Shown one piece after another: positions 54,863 to 63,667 of a DNA stretch of 64,000 nt. Source of the DNA: Cellvibrio sp. KY-GH-1 (GTDB lineage Bacteria > Pseudomonadota > Gammaproteobacteria > Pseudomonadales > Cellvibrionaceae); the NCBI RefSeq assembly GCF_008806975.1, contig NZ_CP031728.1, positions 930,001 through 994,000 on the forward strand, given 5' to 3'. How positions within the stretch are numbered: the first letter of the stretch is position 1; the number at the start of each line of letters is the position of its first letter. The notes under the pieces were generated by a model that was given only the letters and a program-made list of their open reading frames with translations, was not told the origin of the DNA and did not search any database. The translations under genes and the position numbers were made by a program.

Positions 54863-54886
54863 GGGCGAAATAAATTGCGCCCCTAC
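54863..54886. repeat. Half unit of the paired-hairpin repeat, copy 3
   Basis: A single arm, GGGCGAAAT-AA-ATTGCGCCCC-TAC with one mismatch in the stem, 50 bases after copy 2 and 27 bases from the rapA stop. Confidence 0.75.
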
Positions 54887-54912
54887 GAATTGGATGCGTC
54901 CAAAGCATCCCA

Positions 54913-57861
54913 TTAAATAGTCATCACCACACGCAAGGCATCTAACCGAATTTTTGCTTGCGACAAAAAGTGTTGGCTCGCAGACAAGCGCTGCTGCAAA
55001 TAATCAATCTCTTGCTGGCGCACATTTGGGTTCACCTCCTTCAGTGCTTTCATCCGTGCCAGCTCGCCATTTAATTGTTCGCTGACTTTCGCCTGGGCTT
55101 CTGCAATTAATTCACTCTGTTTTGCTGCAGTAATTTCTTCCGCTTTTTGTACCATAGTGGTTAAGGTCGGGCGGGCGTGACGCACCAGATCCTGCGCATT
55201 GTTACGCGGAACTTTTTGCAGCAACTTGCTGAACTGGTTAATACCCAACACACCCGACAAATCTTTGCCTTTGTCGTCAAGCAATACACGCAATAACGAT
55301 TGTGGCATATAACGGAACAACTGCAACTCGGTGGGTGCGGGGCAATGCAACACAAACAAAGCCTCCAGCAAAAGTGTTCCCGGTTTTAACGGTGGCAGCT
55401 TCAAGGTACACAACGCGGTATTACCGAACTCACTCAGCGATATCAAATCCTGTGCACCAATAACCAGCGGATGCTCCCAGGAAAGGAATTGCATATCCTC
55501 ACGCGATAACGCTTGCTGGCGATCATAGGTGATAGTTAAACCACTTTCCGGTAAGCCTGGAAACTCCGCAACACGCATGTGATCACTCGGGTGCAGCACC
55601 AAACTTTTTTCGCTGTGCTTTTCATAGTCGATACCAAAACTATCGAACACTTGCTCCATGTAATTCGGCAATGCCGCATTTACGTCGTTTTCTGCCAGCA
55701 CATCAACCAACGCCTGCGCCTGCGTAGGTTTGCAAGAGTTCAACTCCAGCAACCGATCACGCCCTTGTTGTAGTTGCTCAACCAGATTAGTAGCGAACGC
55801 GCGTGTCTCTTGCACAAGCTGAGCAAACGCGGGCTCATCATGACTCACTAACGCCGGTAAAAGCTGTTCCGCAAATTGCACATAAACCGCTTGGCCGATG
55901 GCGCACGTTTTTTCGAAGGCATTCAAGCCCTGATGATACCAATTCAATAATTTTTCCTGCGCCGAATGTTGGTAATAAGGCACATGGATATTTACAGTAG
56001 CGGTTTGACCAATACGGTCCAAACGGCCAATACGCTGTTCCAACAAATCCGGGTTAGTGGGCAAGTCAAACAACACCAAGTCCTGGGCGAATTGGAAATT
56101 GCGCCCTTCACTGCCAATTTCAGAACAAATCAGAACCTGAGCTCCATCGTCGGCTTCAGCGAAATACGCGGCTGCACGGTCACGCTCAATTAAACTTAAA
56201 CCTTCGTGAAATACCGCAGTAGTAAAACCTTTCCGCAAACGCAAAAATTCTTCGATCGACTGTGCGGAATCTGCATTTGCGCAAATAACCACGGTTTTTT
56301 TACGCCGATGCTGACGCAGCCATTCTGCCAGCCAGGTTACACGTGGGTCTTGTAGCCACCAATCGGTATCGGTTTTTTGCTGCCAATATTGCTCTGCACA
56401 AACTTGAGCTGCCAATGACAATGCCTGCAACGCTTGAGTATCCTCAGCATCCAACTCCAACTGGTGCGCATGTAATTTCCGCTCGGGGAAACCCGCTACC
56501 GAATTGCGTGTATTGCGGAACAGAACACGGCCGGTGCCATGGCGATCCAGCAAGTAATCTACCGCAGTATCCAATGCGACAGCCAGGCTTTGGCTTTCTG
56601 CTTTTTCTTGCAGTTCGTTAAGCGTCTCTTTCGGTAAATAATCGGCCAATGCTTTCAACAACTTTGCCGGGATTGCACCTGCCGCATCCTGTTGTTGCTT
56701 CAATAATTCCTGCACCAACTCATTGAGCGGCTGATAGGCTTTCTGCTCTGCAATAAATTTTTCCAAATCGTAATAGCGATCGGGGTCAAGCAAGCGTAAA
56801 CGCGCAAAGTGGCTCTCCAAACCCAATTGTTCGGGCGTTGCGGTTAACAGCAACAAACCTTTGGATTTTTTCGCCAGCCCTTCGATGCAGTTGTAGGCTT
56901 TGCTCGGCTTTTTCTCTGACCATTGCAAATGGTGCGCTTCGTCCACTAACAGCAAATCCCACTCAGCCTGCACGGCTTGCTCGTAGCGATAATTATTTTT
57001 GGTGAGGAAATCGAGCGAACAAATAATTAATTGTGCAGTTTCAAAGGGATTACTCGTGTCAGCGGATTTTTCGATATCATCTTCAAAGTCATCAACATAA
57101 TCGACGGACTCTTCAACACTATCCAATCCCACTAACGCATTACAGCGCGCCTCATCCAACAAGGTAAATGCGAGGTTAAAACGGCGCAACATTTCCACCA
57201 ACCACTGGTGTTGCAAACTGGCGGGAACAACAATCAAAGCACGCTGCACGCGCCCGCTCATCAACTGCTGGTGCAATACCAAACCTGCTTCGATTGTTTT
57301 ACCCAGGCCTACCTCATCCGCCAGCAATACACGCGGCGCATGGCGTTGGGAAACTTCGCTTGCGATATACAACTGATGGGGCAACAACTGCACACGAGGC
57401 CCGGCCAAACCAAACATGGGCGATTGGCGATGCTGGTTTTGATAATGGAGTGTTTGGTAACGTAACGTGAAGTGATCGTGCTTATCGATTTGACCCGCGA
57501 ACAAACGGTCGCGCGGGGTACTAAATTGCACAAAACTGTCCAATTCAAATTCAGGAATAGATAAGGCTTCCTCATCTTTAGTAACACCTATGTACAACAA
57601 GCAACCGGCCTGCTCCACGACGTCGGTAATTACCATTTTGGTTCCATCCTGATGGCGAACTTTCTCACCCACTTCATACTTCACGCGGCTGACTGGCGCA
57701 TTGTCCATCGCATAGGTGCGGCGCTCGCCGGCTGCAGGAAAACTCAGGGTCAAACGGCGGTTAGACACATCCAAAACAATCCCCAACCCCAAATCCGCTT
57801 CAGACTCGCTGATCCAACGCTGACCAATCACAAACCCATCTGCTAATTGCGACTTTCTCAC
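54913..57861 (-). CDS. rapA: RapA, RNA polymerase-associated Swi2/Snf2 ATPase
   Basis: An ATPase that recycles stalled RNA polymerase. At 982 aa the length fits the family. Helicase motifs: LADEVGLGKTIEAGLVLHQQ, LLVDEAHHLQW, LLLTATPEQLG, ICSEIGSEGRNFQFAQDLVL and QRIGRLDRIGQ. The N-terminal Tudor-like region begins FVIGQRWISESEADLGLGIV. It is a single-gene unit divergent from the mutarotase gene; the upstream gap of about 115 bases shows no notable motif. Confidence 0.96.
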   Translation of the reverse strand: MRKSQLADGFVIGQRWISESEADLGLGIVLDVSNRRLTLSFPAAGERRTYAMDNAPVSRVKYEVGEKVRHQDGTKMVITDVVEQAGCLLYIGVTKDEEALSIPEFELDSFVQFSTPRDRLFAGQIDKHDHFTLRYQTLHYQNQHRQSPMFGLAGPRVQLLPHQLYIASEVSQRHAPRVLLADEVGLGKTIEAGLVLHQQLMSGRVQRALIVVPASLQHQWLVEMLRRFNLAFTLLDEARCNALVGLDSVEESVDYVDDFEDDIEKSADTSNPFETAQLIICSLDFLTKNNYRYEQAVQAEWDLLLVDEAHHLQWSEKKPSKAYNCIEGLAKKSKGLLLLTATPEQLGLESHFARLRLLDPDRYYDLEKFIAEQKAYQPLNELVQELLKQQQDAAGAIPAKLLKALADYLPKETLNELQEKAESQSLAVALDTAVDYLLDRHGTGRVLFRNTRNSVAGFPERKLHAHQLELDAEDTQALQALSLAAQVCAEQYWQQKTDTDWWLQDPRVTWLAEWLRQHRRKKTVVICANADSAQSIEEFLRLRKGFTTAVFHEGLSLIERDRAAAYFAEADDGAQVLICSEIGSEGRNFQFAQDLVLFDLPTNPDLLEQRIGRLDRIGQTATVNIHVPYYQHSAQEKLLNWYHQGLNAFEKTCAIGQAVYVQFAEQLLPALVSHDEPAFAQLVQETRAFATNLVEQLQQGRDRLLELNSCKPTQAQALVDVLAENDVNAALPNYMEQVFDSFGIDYEKHSEKSLVLHPSDHMRVAEFPGLPESGLTITYDRQQALSREDMQFLSWEHPLVIGAQDLISLSEFGNTALCTLKLPPLKPGTLLLEALFVLHCPAPTELQLFRYMPQSLLRVLLDDKGKDLSGVLGINQFSKLLQKVPRNNAQDLVRHARPTLTTMVQKAEEITAAKQSELIAEAQAKVSEQLNGELARMKALKEVNPNVRQQEIDYLQQRLSASQHFLSQAKIRLDALRVVMTI

Positions 57862-58025
57862 TCAAATACCTGCCCAATGCTGACTTGGCGAACCAAGAAA
57901 AAATCAAAATTGTCGAAAAGGCGCGCATGATACTGTTTTAGCGCCCACAAAACCAAAAAATTTGGCTGTTTGCTTGCATGGATTTCTATAGAATCCGGGC
58001 CAAGATGACAATGATGGTAGTTATT

Positions 58026-58955
58026 ATGCATATAAACATTCCCGATGCCGCGAGCACTCAACAGTTGCAACAGTTGGTTGCCAAGTCGCCTTTTTTGAGC
58101 CTGACCAACAACAAGGAAATTTACCCCGACTCAGTTGGCAGCGGGCTACCCTTGTTGGTTGTGGAAACCACACTCTGCTCCGCCGTCATTTCCTTGCAGG
58201 GCGCTCATTTGCTTGAATTCAAAACAGTTCAGGGCGACCCCCTGCTCTGGGTCAGCCCCAATTGCGATTTCTCTCCCGGTACTGCCCTGCGCGGCGGTGT
58301 TCCGCTGTGCCTTCCCTGGTTTGGAGTCAACCAAGGTGACCCAACCAAACCCAAACACGGGTTCGCGCGCAACCAGTTCTGGGAATTGAGCGAGGCCCAC
58401 TTGCAGAGCGACGGCAGCGTCGAACTGGATTTTTTGTTCCAAAGTGATGCGAACAATTTATTTGGTTACGACTTCTCTGCTGAAATTCGCATGATCCTCG
58501 GCACCAGTGCCAAAATCGAATTGACCATCAACAATACCGACACGGAGGATTTCGCGTGTAGCTGGGCAATGCACAACTATCACCGTATCAGCTCATTAAA
58601 TGATGTGCGGGTACAGGGATTATCCGGGCGAAATTATTTTGATAATTTTGAAAACTACGCTGAAAAACACCAATCCGGCGACCTGGTATTTCCCGGCCCG
58701 GTTGATAGGGTTTATCCAGCCATCAATAATCCTGTGAGCATTCAAGGCTCGCCCTCTATCGAAATTACCCATCACAATTGCCCAAGTGTAGTTACCTGGA
58801 ACCCAGGCACCGAAGCCGCCGGCAAAATTGCAGATATAGGTACAGGGAATGAGCAGTTTTATATCTGTGTAGAACGCGGAGCGGTTCTCGGTGAGCAGTG
58901 GTATTTAGCGGCGGGCACCAGCCAATCGGCGTGGATGGAGTTCAAGCAAATATAA
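58026..58955 (+). CDS. Hexose-6-phosphate mutarotase (YeaD-like)
   Basis: An aldose-1-epimerase-superfamily enzyme that interconverts alpha and beta glucose-6-phosphate. The protein of about 309 aa has FKTVQGDPLLWVSPNC, RGGVPLCLPWFG, PKHGFARNQFWEL, SWAMHNYHRIS and the late VERGAVLGEQWYLAAG, all characteristic of YeaD. The ATG at 58026 is chosen on length; earlier in-frame starts extend it by up to 16 residues. It lies upstream of a bidirectional terminator shared with mdh. Confidence 0.92.
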   Translation: MHINIPDAASTQQLQQLVAKSPFLSLTNNKEIYPDSVGSGLPLLVVETTLCSAVISLQGAHLLEFKTVQGDPLLWVSPNCDFSPGTALRGGVPLCLPWFGVNQGDPTKPKHGFARNQFWELSEAHLQSDGSVELDFLFQSDANNLFGYDFSAEIRMILGTSAKIELTINNTDTEDFACSWAMHNYHRISSLNDVRVQGLSGRNYFDNFENYAEKHQSGDLVFPGPVDRVYPAINNPVSIQGSPSIEITHHNCPSVVTWNPGTEAAGKIADIGTGNEQFYICVERGAVLGEQWYLAAGTSQSAWMEFKQI

Positions 58956-58977
58956 GCGCTTGCGCCACGTGAAAAAT

Positions 58978-59013
58978 AAAAAAGCCGCTGCTCTTTCGAA
59001 CAGCGGCTTTTTT
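58978..59013. terminator. Bidirectional terminator between mutarotase and mdh
   Basis: Stem AAAAAGCCGCTG with CAGCGGCTTTTT and a 10-base loop, with A-run on one side and T-run on the other, placed between two convergent genes. It can serve both. Confidence 0.93.
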
Positions 59014-59032
59014 ATTTACCAATTACTGCGAA

Positions 59033-60016
59033 TTAAGCAGGCAGCAATTCTTTAACTGCGTCGCGCTCTTCTTGCAGCTCTTTCTCAGTTGCAGTCATGC
59101 GAGTGCGAGAGAATTCATTGATCTCTACGCCCTGAACGATTTCCCAATCGCCGTTTTTGCAAACACATGGGAATGAGTAGATCAGGCCTTTCTCGATGCC
59201 GTAAGAACCGTCGCTGTACACACCCATGCTTACCCAATCGTTGGCTGGAGTGCCCAGAGCCCAATCGCGGATGTGGTTGATTGCAGCGTTAGCAGCAGAA
59301 GCAGCAGAAGAAGCACCGCGCGCAGCGATAATCGCAGCACCGCGTTGTTGTACGGTTGGGATGTAATCCGCTTCGTACCAGGCTTGATCAACCAGACTCA
59401 GTGCAGGCTTGCCATCAACCAGAGTGTTGTGCAGGTCTGGGTACTGGGTGGATGAGTGGTTACCCCAGATCAGTGCTTTAGTAATGTTGTTGATGCTGGT
59501 ACCAGTTTTGGTAGCCAGTTGCGACAGTGCACGGTTGTGATCCAAACGGGTCATTGCAGTGAACTGACGTGGGTTGATGTCCGGCGCATTGCGCTGTGCG
59601 ATCAATGCGTTGGTGTTAGCTGGGTTACCAACAACCAATACTTTAATGTTGCGTGAAGCGTGGTCATTAATGGCCTTGCCTTGCACAGAGAAGATTGCAG
59701 CGTTAGCGGCCAACAGGTCTTTACGCTCCATGCCTGGGCCACGTGGACGAGCACCAACCAACAATGCGTAGTCGGTATCTTTGAAGGCAACAGCTGGATC
59801 ATCAGTAGTAACAATGCCTGCCAACAATGGGAATGCACAATCGTCCAATTCCATCGCCACACCTTGAAGGGCTTTCAGGGCCGGGGTTATTTCCAGCAAT
59901 TGCAGGATTACTGGTTGATCTTTACCCAACATGTCGCCAGCAGCAATGCGGAACAACAATGAGTAGCTGATTTGGCCAGCGGCGCCGGTGACGGTAACTC
60001 TTACGGGTGCTTTCAC
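59033..60016 (-). CDS. mdh: Malate dehydrogenase
   Basis: NAD-dependent TCA-cycle enzyme of the cytosolic-type (group 2) malate dehydrogenases, 327 aa. It has [19 protein letters not shown] at the N-terminus, [42 protein letters not shown] with the active-site Asp/His pair completed by [12 protein letters not shown] -10-like TATAAT (minus strand, 60104-60109) lies about 90 bases upstream, with no good -35. It ends at the bidirectional terminator. Confidence 0.97.
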   Translation of the reverse strand: MKAPVRVTVTGAAGQISYSLLFRIAAGDMLGKDQPVILQLLEITPALKALQGVAMELDDCAFPLLAGIVTTDDPAVAFKDTDYALLVGARPRGPGMERKDLLAANAAIFSVQGKAINDHASRNIKVLVVGNPANTNALIAQRNAPDINPRQFTAMTRLDHNRALSQLATKTGTSINNITKALIWGNHSSTQYPDLHNTLVDGKPALSLVDQAWYEADYIPTVQQRGAAIIAARGASSAASAANAAINHIRDWALGTPANDWVSMGVYSDGSYGIEKGLIYSFPCVCKNGDWEIVQGVEINEFSRTRMTATEKELQEERDAVKELLPA

Positions 60017-60103
60017 GATGAGACTCCATTTATTCGGGTGATATTGGAAGGAAACGAAAGTTCGGCATTGTGTGCCAGGGTTTGTTACTTAAGACGGGTG
60101 GGC

Positions 60104-60109
60104 ATTATA
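60104..60109 (-). promoter_or_regulatory. Possible -10 element of mdh
   Basis: TATAAT on the minus strand, about 88 bases before the mdh ATG. No convincing -35 hexamer lies 16-18 bases further upstream. The rest of the gap up to the ykgJ remnant contains nothing else I can name. Confidence 0.35.
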
Positions 60110-60303
60110 GGCATTTGTCCAAAAAATTCACCCTAAGATTGAGACTAAATGAGAGGGATTCGCGAAATTAACTGGTTATTTACAGCTGACAAAAGGCACC
60201 TATCTCGAAATTTCCCGGATTTTACGCAGAATCAGCCGTCAAAATTGATACGAGCCATACGTTCATTTTCAACCCTGAGACAGAATTTAGAGGTTGCAAG
60301 ACC

Positions 60304-60642
60304 ATAGAATCCGATTCCCAATTCCTAACCCGTGGCGCCTGCTGCGCGGCCTTTCGCGTTTCTTTCTATTGGAGTGAATACCAAAGCGCTGGCGGAACCA
60401 TTCCCGGTAACTTAACCCTGCAAGTCACGCCCTACCACGCCTGCATGAAGGGCACCGAAAAGAGTCCGGTTCATTGTGTTGCTTTAATCGGAACTCGCGG
60501 CGAACGCGTGAGCTGCTCCATTTACGAAAACCGCTCAAGCACTTGCCGGGAGTTTGATATGTTTAATGAGGACGGGAATGAGAATGAGGCTTGCTCGAGG
60601 GTGCAGGCGATTTATGGGCTCGAAACATTAGGAGTTAATTGA
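60304..60642 (+). pseudogene. Decayed ykgJ-type cysteine-cluster gene
   Basis: Reading from 60304 gives about 112 codons matching the YkgJ family (GACCAAFRVSFYW, SAGGTIP, CSIYENRSSTCREF, YGLETLG), the right length for the family. The initiator is ATA instead of ATG, with AGAGG ten bases upstream. The first cysteine motif, normally CxxCGACC, reads FLTRGACC: each lost Cys is one base change away (TTC, CGT). No other start (ATG, GTG, TTG, CTG) occurs in frame between the stop at 60187 and 60418. The rest of the frame is intact, so decay is recent, or a sequencing problem is possible. Its 3' end overlaps the KAP gene by 15 bases. Confidence 0.7.
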
Positions 60643-62085
60643 AACTCTACCCGCCTGATCCATTAATAAAAAATAGGATTCAAGATCGTTATAAGTAGTC
60701 GAGATCGACAAGAGCCTTTCTCTAATCTCTTTTTGGTATACGTAATGGGATTCTCGAAGAAACGCAGTGTGACTACCAGAAATACCTTTATTACTAAACA
60801 ATCTCAGGTAAAAAAATATCACATCTGATAATTTAGTTTTAGTATCCTCTAATGGGTAACGCCCACCGTAATCATCAATACGCTGATATTCAAGCTTAAG
60901 CTCTGCCGATCTCCTTTCACCAGACAAGCTACCAATATACGCATCTAACGGATTTACATCCCTTAAGATCTTGCATCTTTCATATTTTTCTGAATTGCAC
61001 TTTTTGAAACAAATAAGAAGCATTATGAAAATAAAGTCCACTGGCTTTTCACAAGAGAACACAAACGTCTTAAGGATTGAAAAAATCTGCTCCCTATCCC
61101 TGACATTTAAATCAAAAAAATCACAAAAATATGTAAATATTTCATCAAAGCCGTAATTTTTCCTAATCGAATTACTCACATAGAGCCGAGATACGAAAAC
61201 CGCCCCCTGAAATAAAGATTCGGCCAATTTCATCCCATCAGGTCGAGACAAATTAAATTCGGCATAAAAGAATCGCTTCAAATATGAAATGGAATCAAAC
61301 CCTTCCCCATATACGGCTTTTATTGAGTGCGACAGCTGTTTGGTATCTGTTGCAACTATAAAAAAAATCCCACGAATAGCGAACAAATGCTTGACCGACT
61401 CCAACAGCTCAATTGCATAAGTTGGTCGACAACGATCTAACTCATCAACCATAATGCATATAGGTAGATATAAATCCTGGGATTTACCAATTTCATCCAC
61501 CAATGATGAAATTGCGCTTGAAAACTCTTCAAGAGCATTTTTTTGAGTTACAAATGCATCAACAGCAGACTGAGAAACTACATTCGCAAGCTGATCAGCG
61601 GCATCCGTAAACGCCTCCTTTTGAGCATCTGACAGATCCAAATCATCCACTTGCTGCCCCAATAATTGCTTTGCAAGAACAGCAGTAGCTATAGGGATAG
61701 CAGACTTTGTTACGACCGAAAATACAGTTTTCACCTTCTCAACTTTGCTCTTAACACGTTTTCTAGTTGAAAATTTTCTGGATAATTCGTCACAAATAAT
61801 TGACACAAATGAAAGCAGTGCATCTTTGGTAAAATCATTCCTCCATGCGTCAAAATACACTACAGCATGGTTTTGTCTAAGCTGATCAGCCAATCTAGTC
61901 AAAAACCATGTTTTTCCCTGCCCCCAACCTGAATTAATATTCAAAACAAATGACGATGGAGAATTTGAACCATTCTCAAGCTTAAAGGTATTCTCGATAA
62001 ACCGCTGAAGATGTAAACCTTCATCCTTACGATCCAGTAAATCCCCAGCCCAAATATCTTTTTCAACTTGATCGACTTCATTCAT
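60628..62085 (-). CDS. KAP-family P-loop NTPase
   Basis: A 485-aa STAND/KAP-type ATPase. Walker A is NINSGWGQGKTWFLTRLADQL near residue 50. VVYFDAWRNDFTKDALLSF follows it. Walker B is CIMVDELDRCRPTYAIELLE near residue 215. FIVATDTKQLSHSIKAVYG is a sensor-like strand, and a family-typical SYLKRFFYAEF follows. KAP proteins occur in PifA-like phage exclusion and other defence contexts; no partner is visible here. The gene is markedly AT-rich compared with its neighbours. The ATG at 62085 has AAGGAG seven bases upstream. It sits between ykgJ and the dUTPase gene. Confidence 0.85.
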   Translation of the reverse strand: MNEVDQVEKDIWAGDLLDRKDEGLHLQRFIENTFKLENGSNSPSSFVLNINSGWGQGKTWFLTRLADQLRQNHAVVYFDAWRNDFTKDALLSFVSIICDELSRKFSTRKRVKSKVEKVKTVFSVVTKSAIPIATAVLAKQLLGQQVDDLDLSDAQKEAFTDAADQLANVVSQSAVDAFVTQKNALEEFSSAISSLVDEIGKSQDLYLPICIMVDELDRCRPTYAIELLESVKHLFAIRGIFFIVATDTKQLSHSIKAVYGEGFDSISYLKRFFYAEFNLSRPDGMKLAESLFQGAVFVSRLYVSNSIRKNYGFDEIFTYFCDFFDLNVRDREQIFSILKTFVFSCEKPVDFIFIMLLICFKKCNSEKYERCKILRDVNPLDAYIGSLSGERRSAELKLEYQRIDDYGGRYPLEDTKTKLSDVIFFYLRLFSNKGISGSHTAFLRESHYVYQKEIRERLLSISTTYNDLESYFLLMDQAGRVSINS

Positions 62086-62110
62086 GGCCAAACTCCTTGT
62101 CACTTATCAC

Positions 62111-62734
62111 TTACATTGAATAACGCTTTACCAACGCCTGATACAACTCATCTTTAAACTCAGCCCTGCTTGCATCCAGCGATTGCACAGCGTCTACCAA
62201 ATGCTCGTTGTCTTCGCGGCCATCGTGCCAGTGTTTGCGGTAGGTGCCATCTTTGTAGCCGTGATCCTGGCGGAAGAAGTTAAGTACGTTTTTGCCAACA
62301 TAGCCGCGATAGAGTTGTTCAAAACTCATATTTACGCCAGCCATCAAACGCGCAAACAAACCAATATGGAATTGTTTATCGGCGAGGGTTGCGCCGGCGA
62401 ATTTTTCCAGGTCGAGGCGAAAATCTTTTTCGTCGGTGGCGATTACCAGCTCTTTTTGCAGCAGAGCAATGATCTCGTCTTGTGAGCTACCGGATTGCAA
62501 CAGGATACTTAAACCGAAGTGCCAAATATCAATTAATTCCAATGCAACTTGTTCAGTGTCTGGCGATTGTTTTTTCCACCACTTCCATCCGTAGTGATCC
62601 ATCAGCTCAGCGCATTCCACCCAAATAGCGCGATACCATTCATAACCCTGCGCCTGCCAATTGGCCGTCACTTTGGTGTTCATTCCATCTTGCAATTCGA
62701 GCATGATTTTGATTTGTTGATGTTGTGCAGACAT
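62111..62734 (-). CDS. Dimeric (all-alpha) dUTP diphosphatase
   Basis: Hydrolyses dUTP to dUMP, limiting uracil in DNA. The 207-aa protein belongs to the MazG-like all-alpha dUTPase group rather than trimeric Dut: acidic metal-binding helices ECAELMDHYGWKWWKK and ALELIDIWHFGLS, and the mostly helical composition, fit. Such enzymes are common in phages as well as bacteria. It lies 10 bases from tatD on the same strand, so the pair may be cotranscribed. Confidence 0.85.
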   Translation of the reverse strand: MSAQHQQIKIMLELQDGMNTKVTANWQAQGYEWYRAIWVECAELMDHYGWKWWKKQSPDTEQVALELIDIWHFGLSILLQSGSSQDEIIALLQKELVIATDEKDFRLDLEKFAGATLADKQFHIGLFARLMAGVNMSFEQLYRGYVGKNVLNFFRQDHGYKDGTYRKHWHDGREDNEHLVDAVQSLDASRAEFKDELYQALVKRYSM

Positions 62735-62743
62735 ATCTTGGCC

Positions 62744-63535
62744 TTATTGAGGTAAATATTGTTTCGCTTTATTAAATAAGCGATAAAAGTTTTCAGTCGT
62801 TTTTTCCGCTAGTTCTTCCAGCGGAATTCCACGCACGTCCGCCACAAACTGCGCAACTTCACGTACGTATTTGGGCTCATTGGGTTTACCACGGTAGGGA
62901 ATGGGTGCAAGGTAAGGAGAATCAGTTTCTACCAGCAGGCGATCAATGGGCATATTGCGCACCACATCGCGAATTTGTTCGGCATTTTTAAAGGTGACTA
63001 TGCCGGAAATGGAAATGTAGTAATTCAAATCCAGTGCGGATTTGGCCATTTCCCAATCTTCCGTAAAACAATGCAATACGCCGCTACTTTCCAGGCTGCC
63101 GTGCTCTTTAATCAAAGCGAGCGTATCCGCTTTGGCTTCGCGTGTATGAACCACAACAGGCAATCCGATTTGCTTTCCAACACGCAAATGCAACGCAAAA
63201 CTTTCGTGTTGCAATTCCTTGCTTTCGGTTTCGTAGTGATAGTCCAGGCCAGTCTCACCCAGGGCAACCACTTTGGGTTGCGCCGCCCAATTGATTAACT
63301 GCGCTTCGCTCGCAGTACCTTCTTTCACATCGCAGGGATGAACGCCAACGGACGCCACTACGCGCGGATGCGTCTGGGCAATATCAATCACGGTTTGGAT
63401 ATTTTCCAGGCTAATACCAATACACAGCATTTGTTGGATACCGCGCTCATGGGCTGCCGCAATGGCCGCACTCAAATCGCCGTTGTAGGGATCCAACTTG
63501 ATGCGATCCAAATGGCAGTGGGAGTCAATCAACAT
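62744..63535 (-). CDS. tatD: TatD-family metal-dependent DNase
   Basis: A TatD/YcfH-type amidohydrolase-fold nuclease, about 263 aa. Metal sites are visible in order: MLIDSHCHLDRI (HxH), VALGETGLDYHYE, LPVVVHTREAK, VLHCFTEDWEMA and LLVETDSPYLAP. The open frame reaches 63583 but the ATG at 63535 is the family start. pilZ lies upstream, as in Pseudomonas (pilZ-tatD), separated here by a hairpin terminator. Confidence 0.94.
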   Translation of the reverse strand: MLIDSHCHLDRIKLDPYNGDLSAAIAAAHERGIQQMLCIGISLENIQTVIDIAQTHPRVVASVGVHPCDVKEGTASEAQLINWAAQPKVVALGETGLDYHYETESKELQHESFALHLRVGKQIGLPVVVHTREAKADTLALIKEHGSLESSGVLHCFTEDWEMAKSALDLNYYISISGIVTFKNAEQIRDVVRNMPIDRLLVETDSPYLAPIPYRGKPNEPKYVREVAQFVADVRGIPLEELAEKTTENFYRLFNKAKQYLPQ

Positions 63536-63559
63536 AAACAGTTCGCTCAAAAAGCTCAT

Positions 63560-63594
63560 TTTAAAAACAACGAAGCCAGGCATAACCTGGCTTC
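63560..63594 (-). terminator. Rho-independent terminator downstream of pilZ
   Basis: GAAGCCAGG-CATAA-CCTGGCTTC, a perfect nine-base-pair stem. On the minus strand it is followed by GTTGTTTTTAAAA. It ends just before the tatD start, so tatD would need its own promoter or read-through. Confidence 0.75.
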
Positions 63595-63667
63595 GGGGAA
63601 ACTCGGTGGGAGACAGATTTTACATGCTGCCCGCATTACATGATATGGCCACAGGTGTTACGGGGAA

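Noticed and set aside
60148..60306. A 52-codon open frame upstream of the ykgJ remnant
   Set aside because: It is in a different frame from the remnant, encodes a basic sequence with no motif, and has no good ribosome site.
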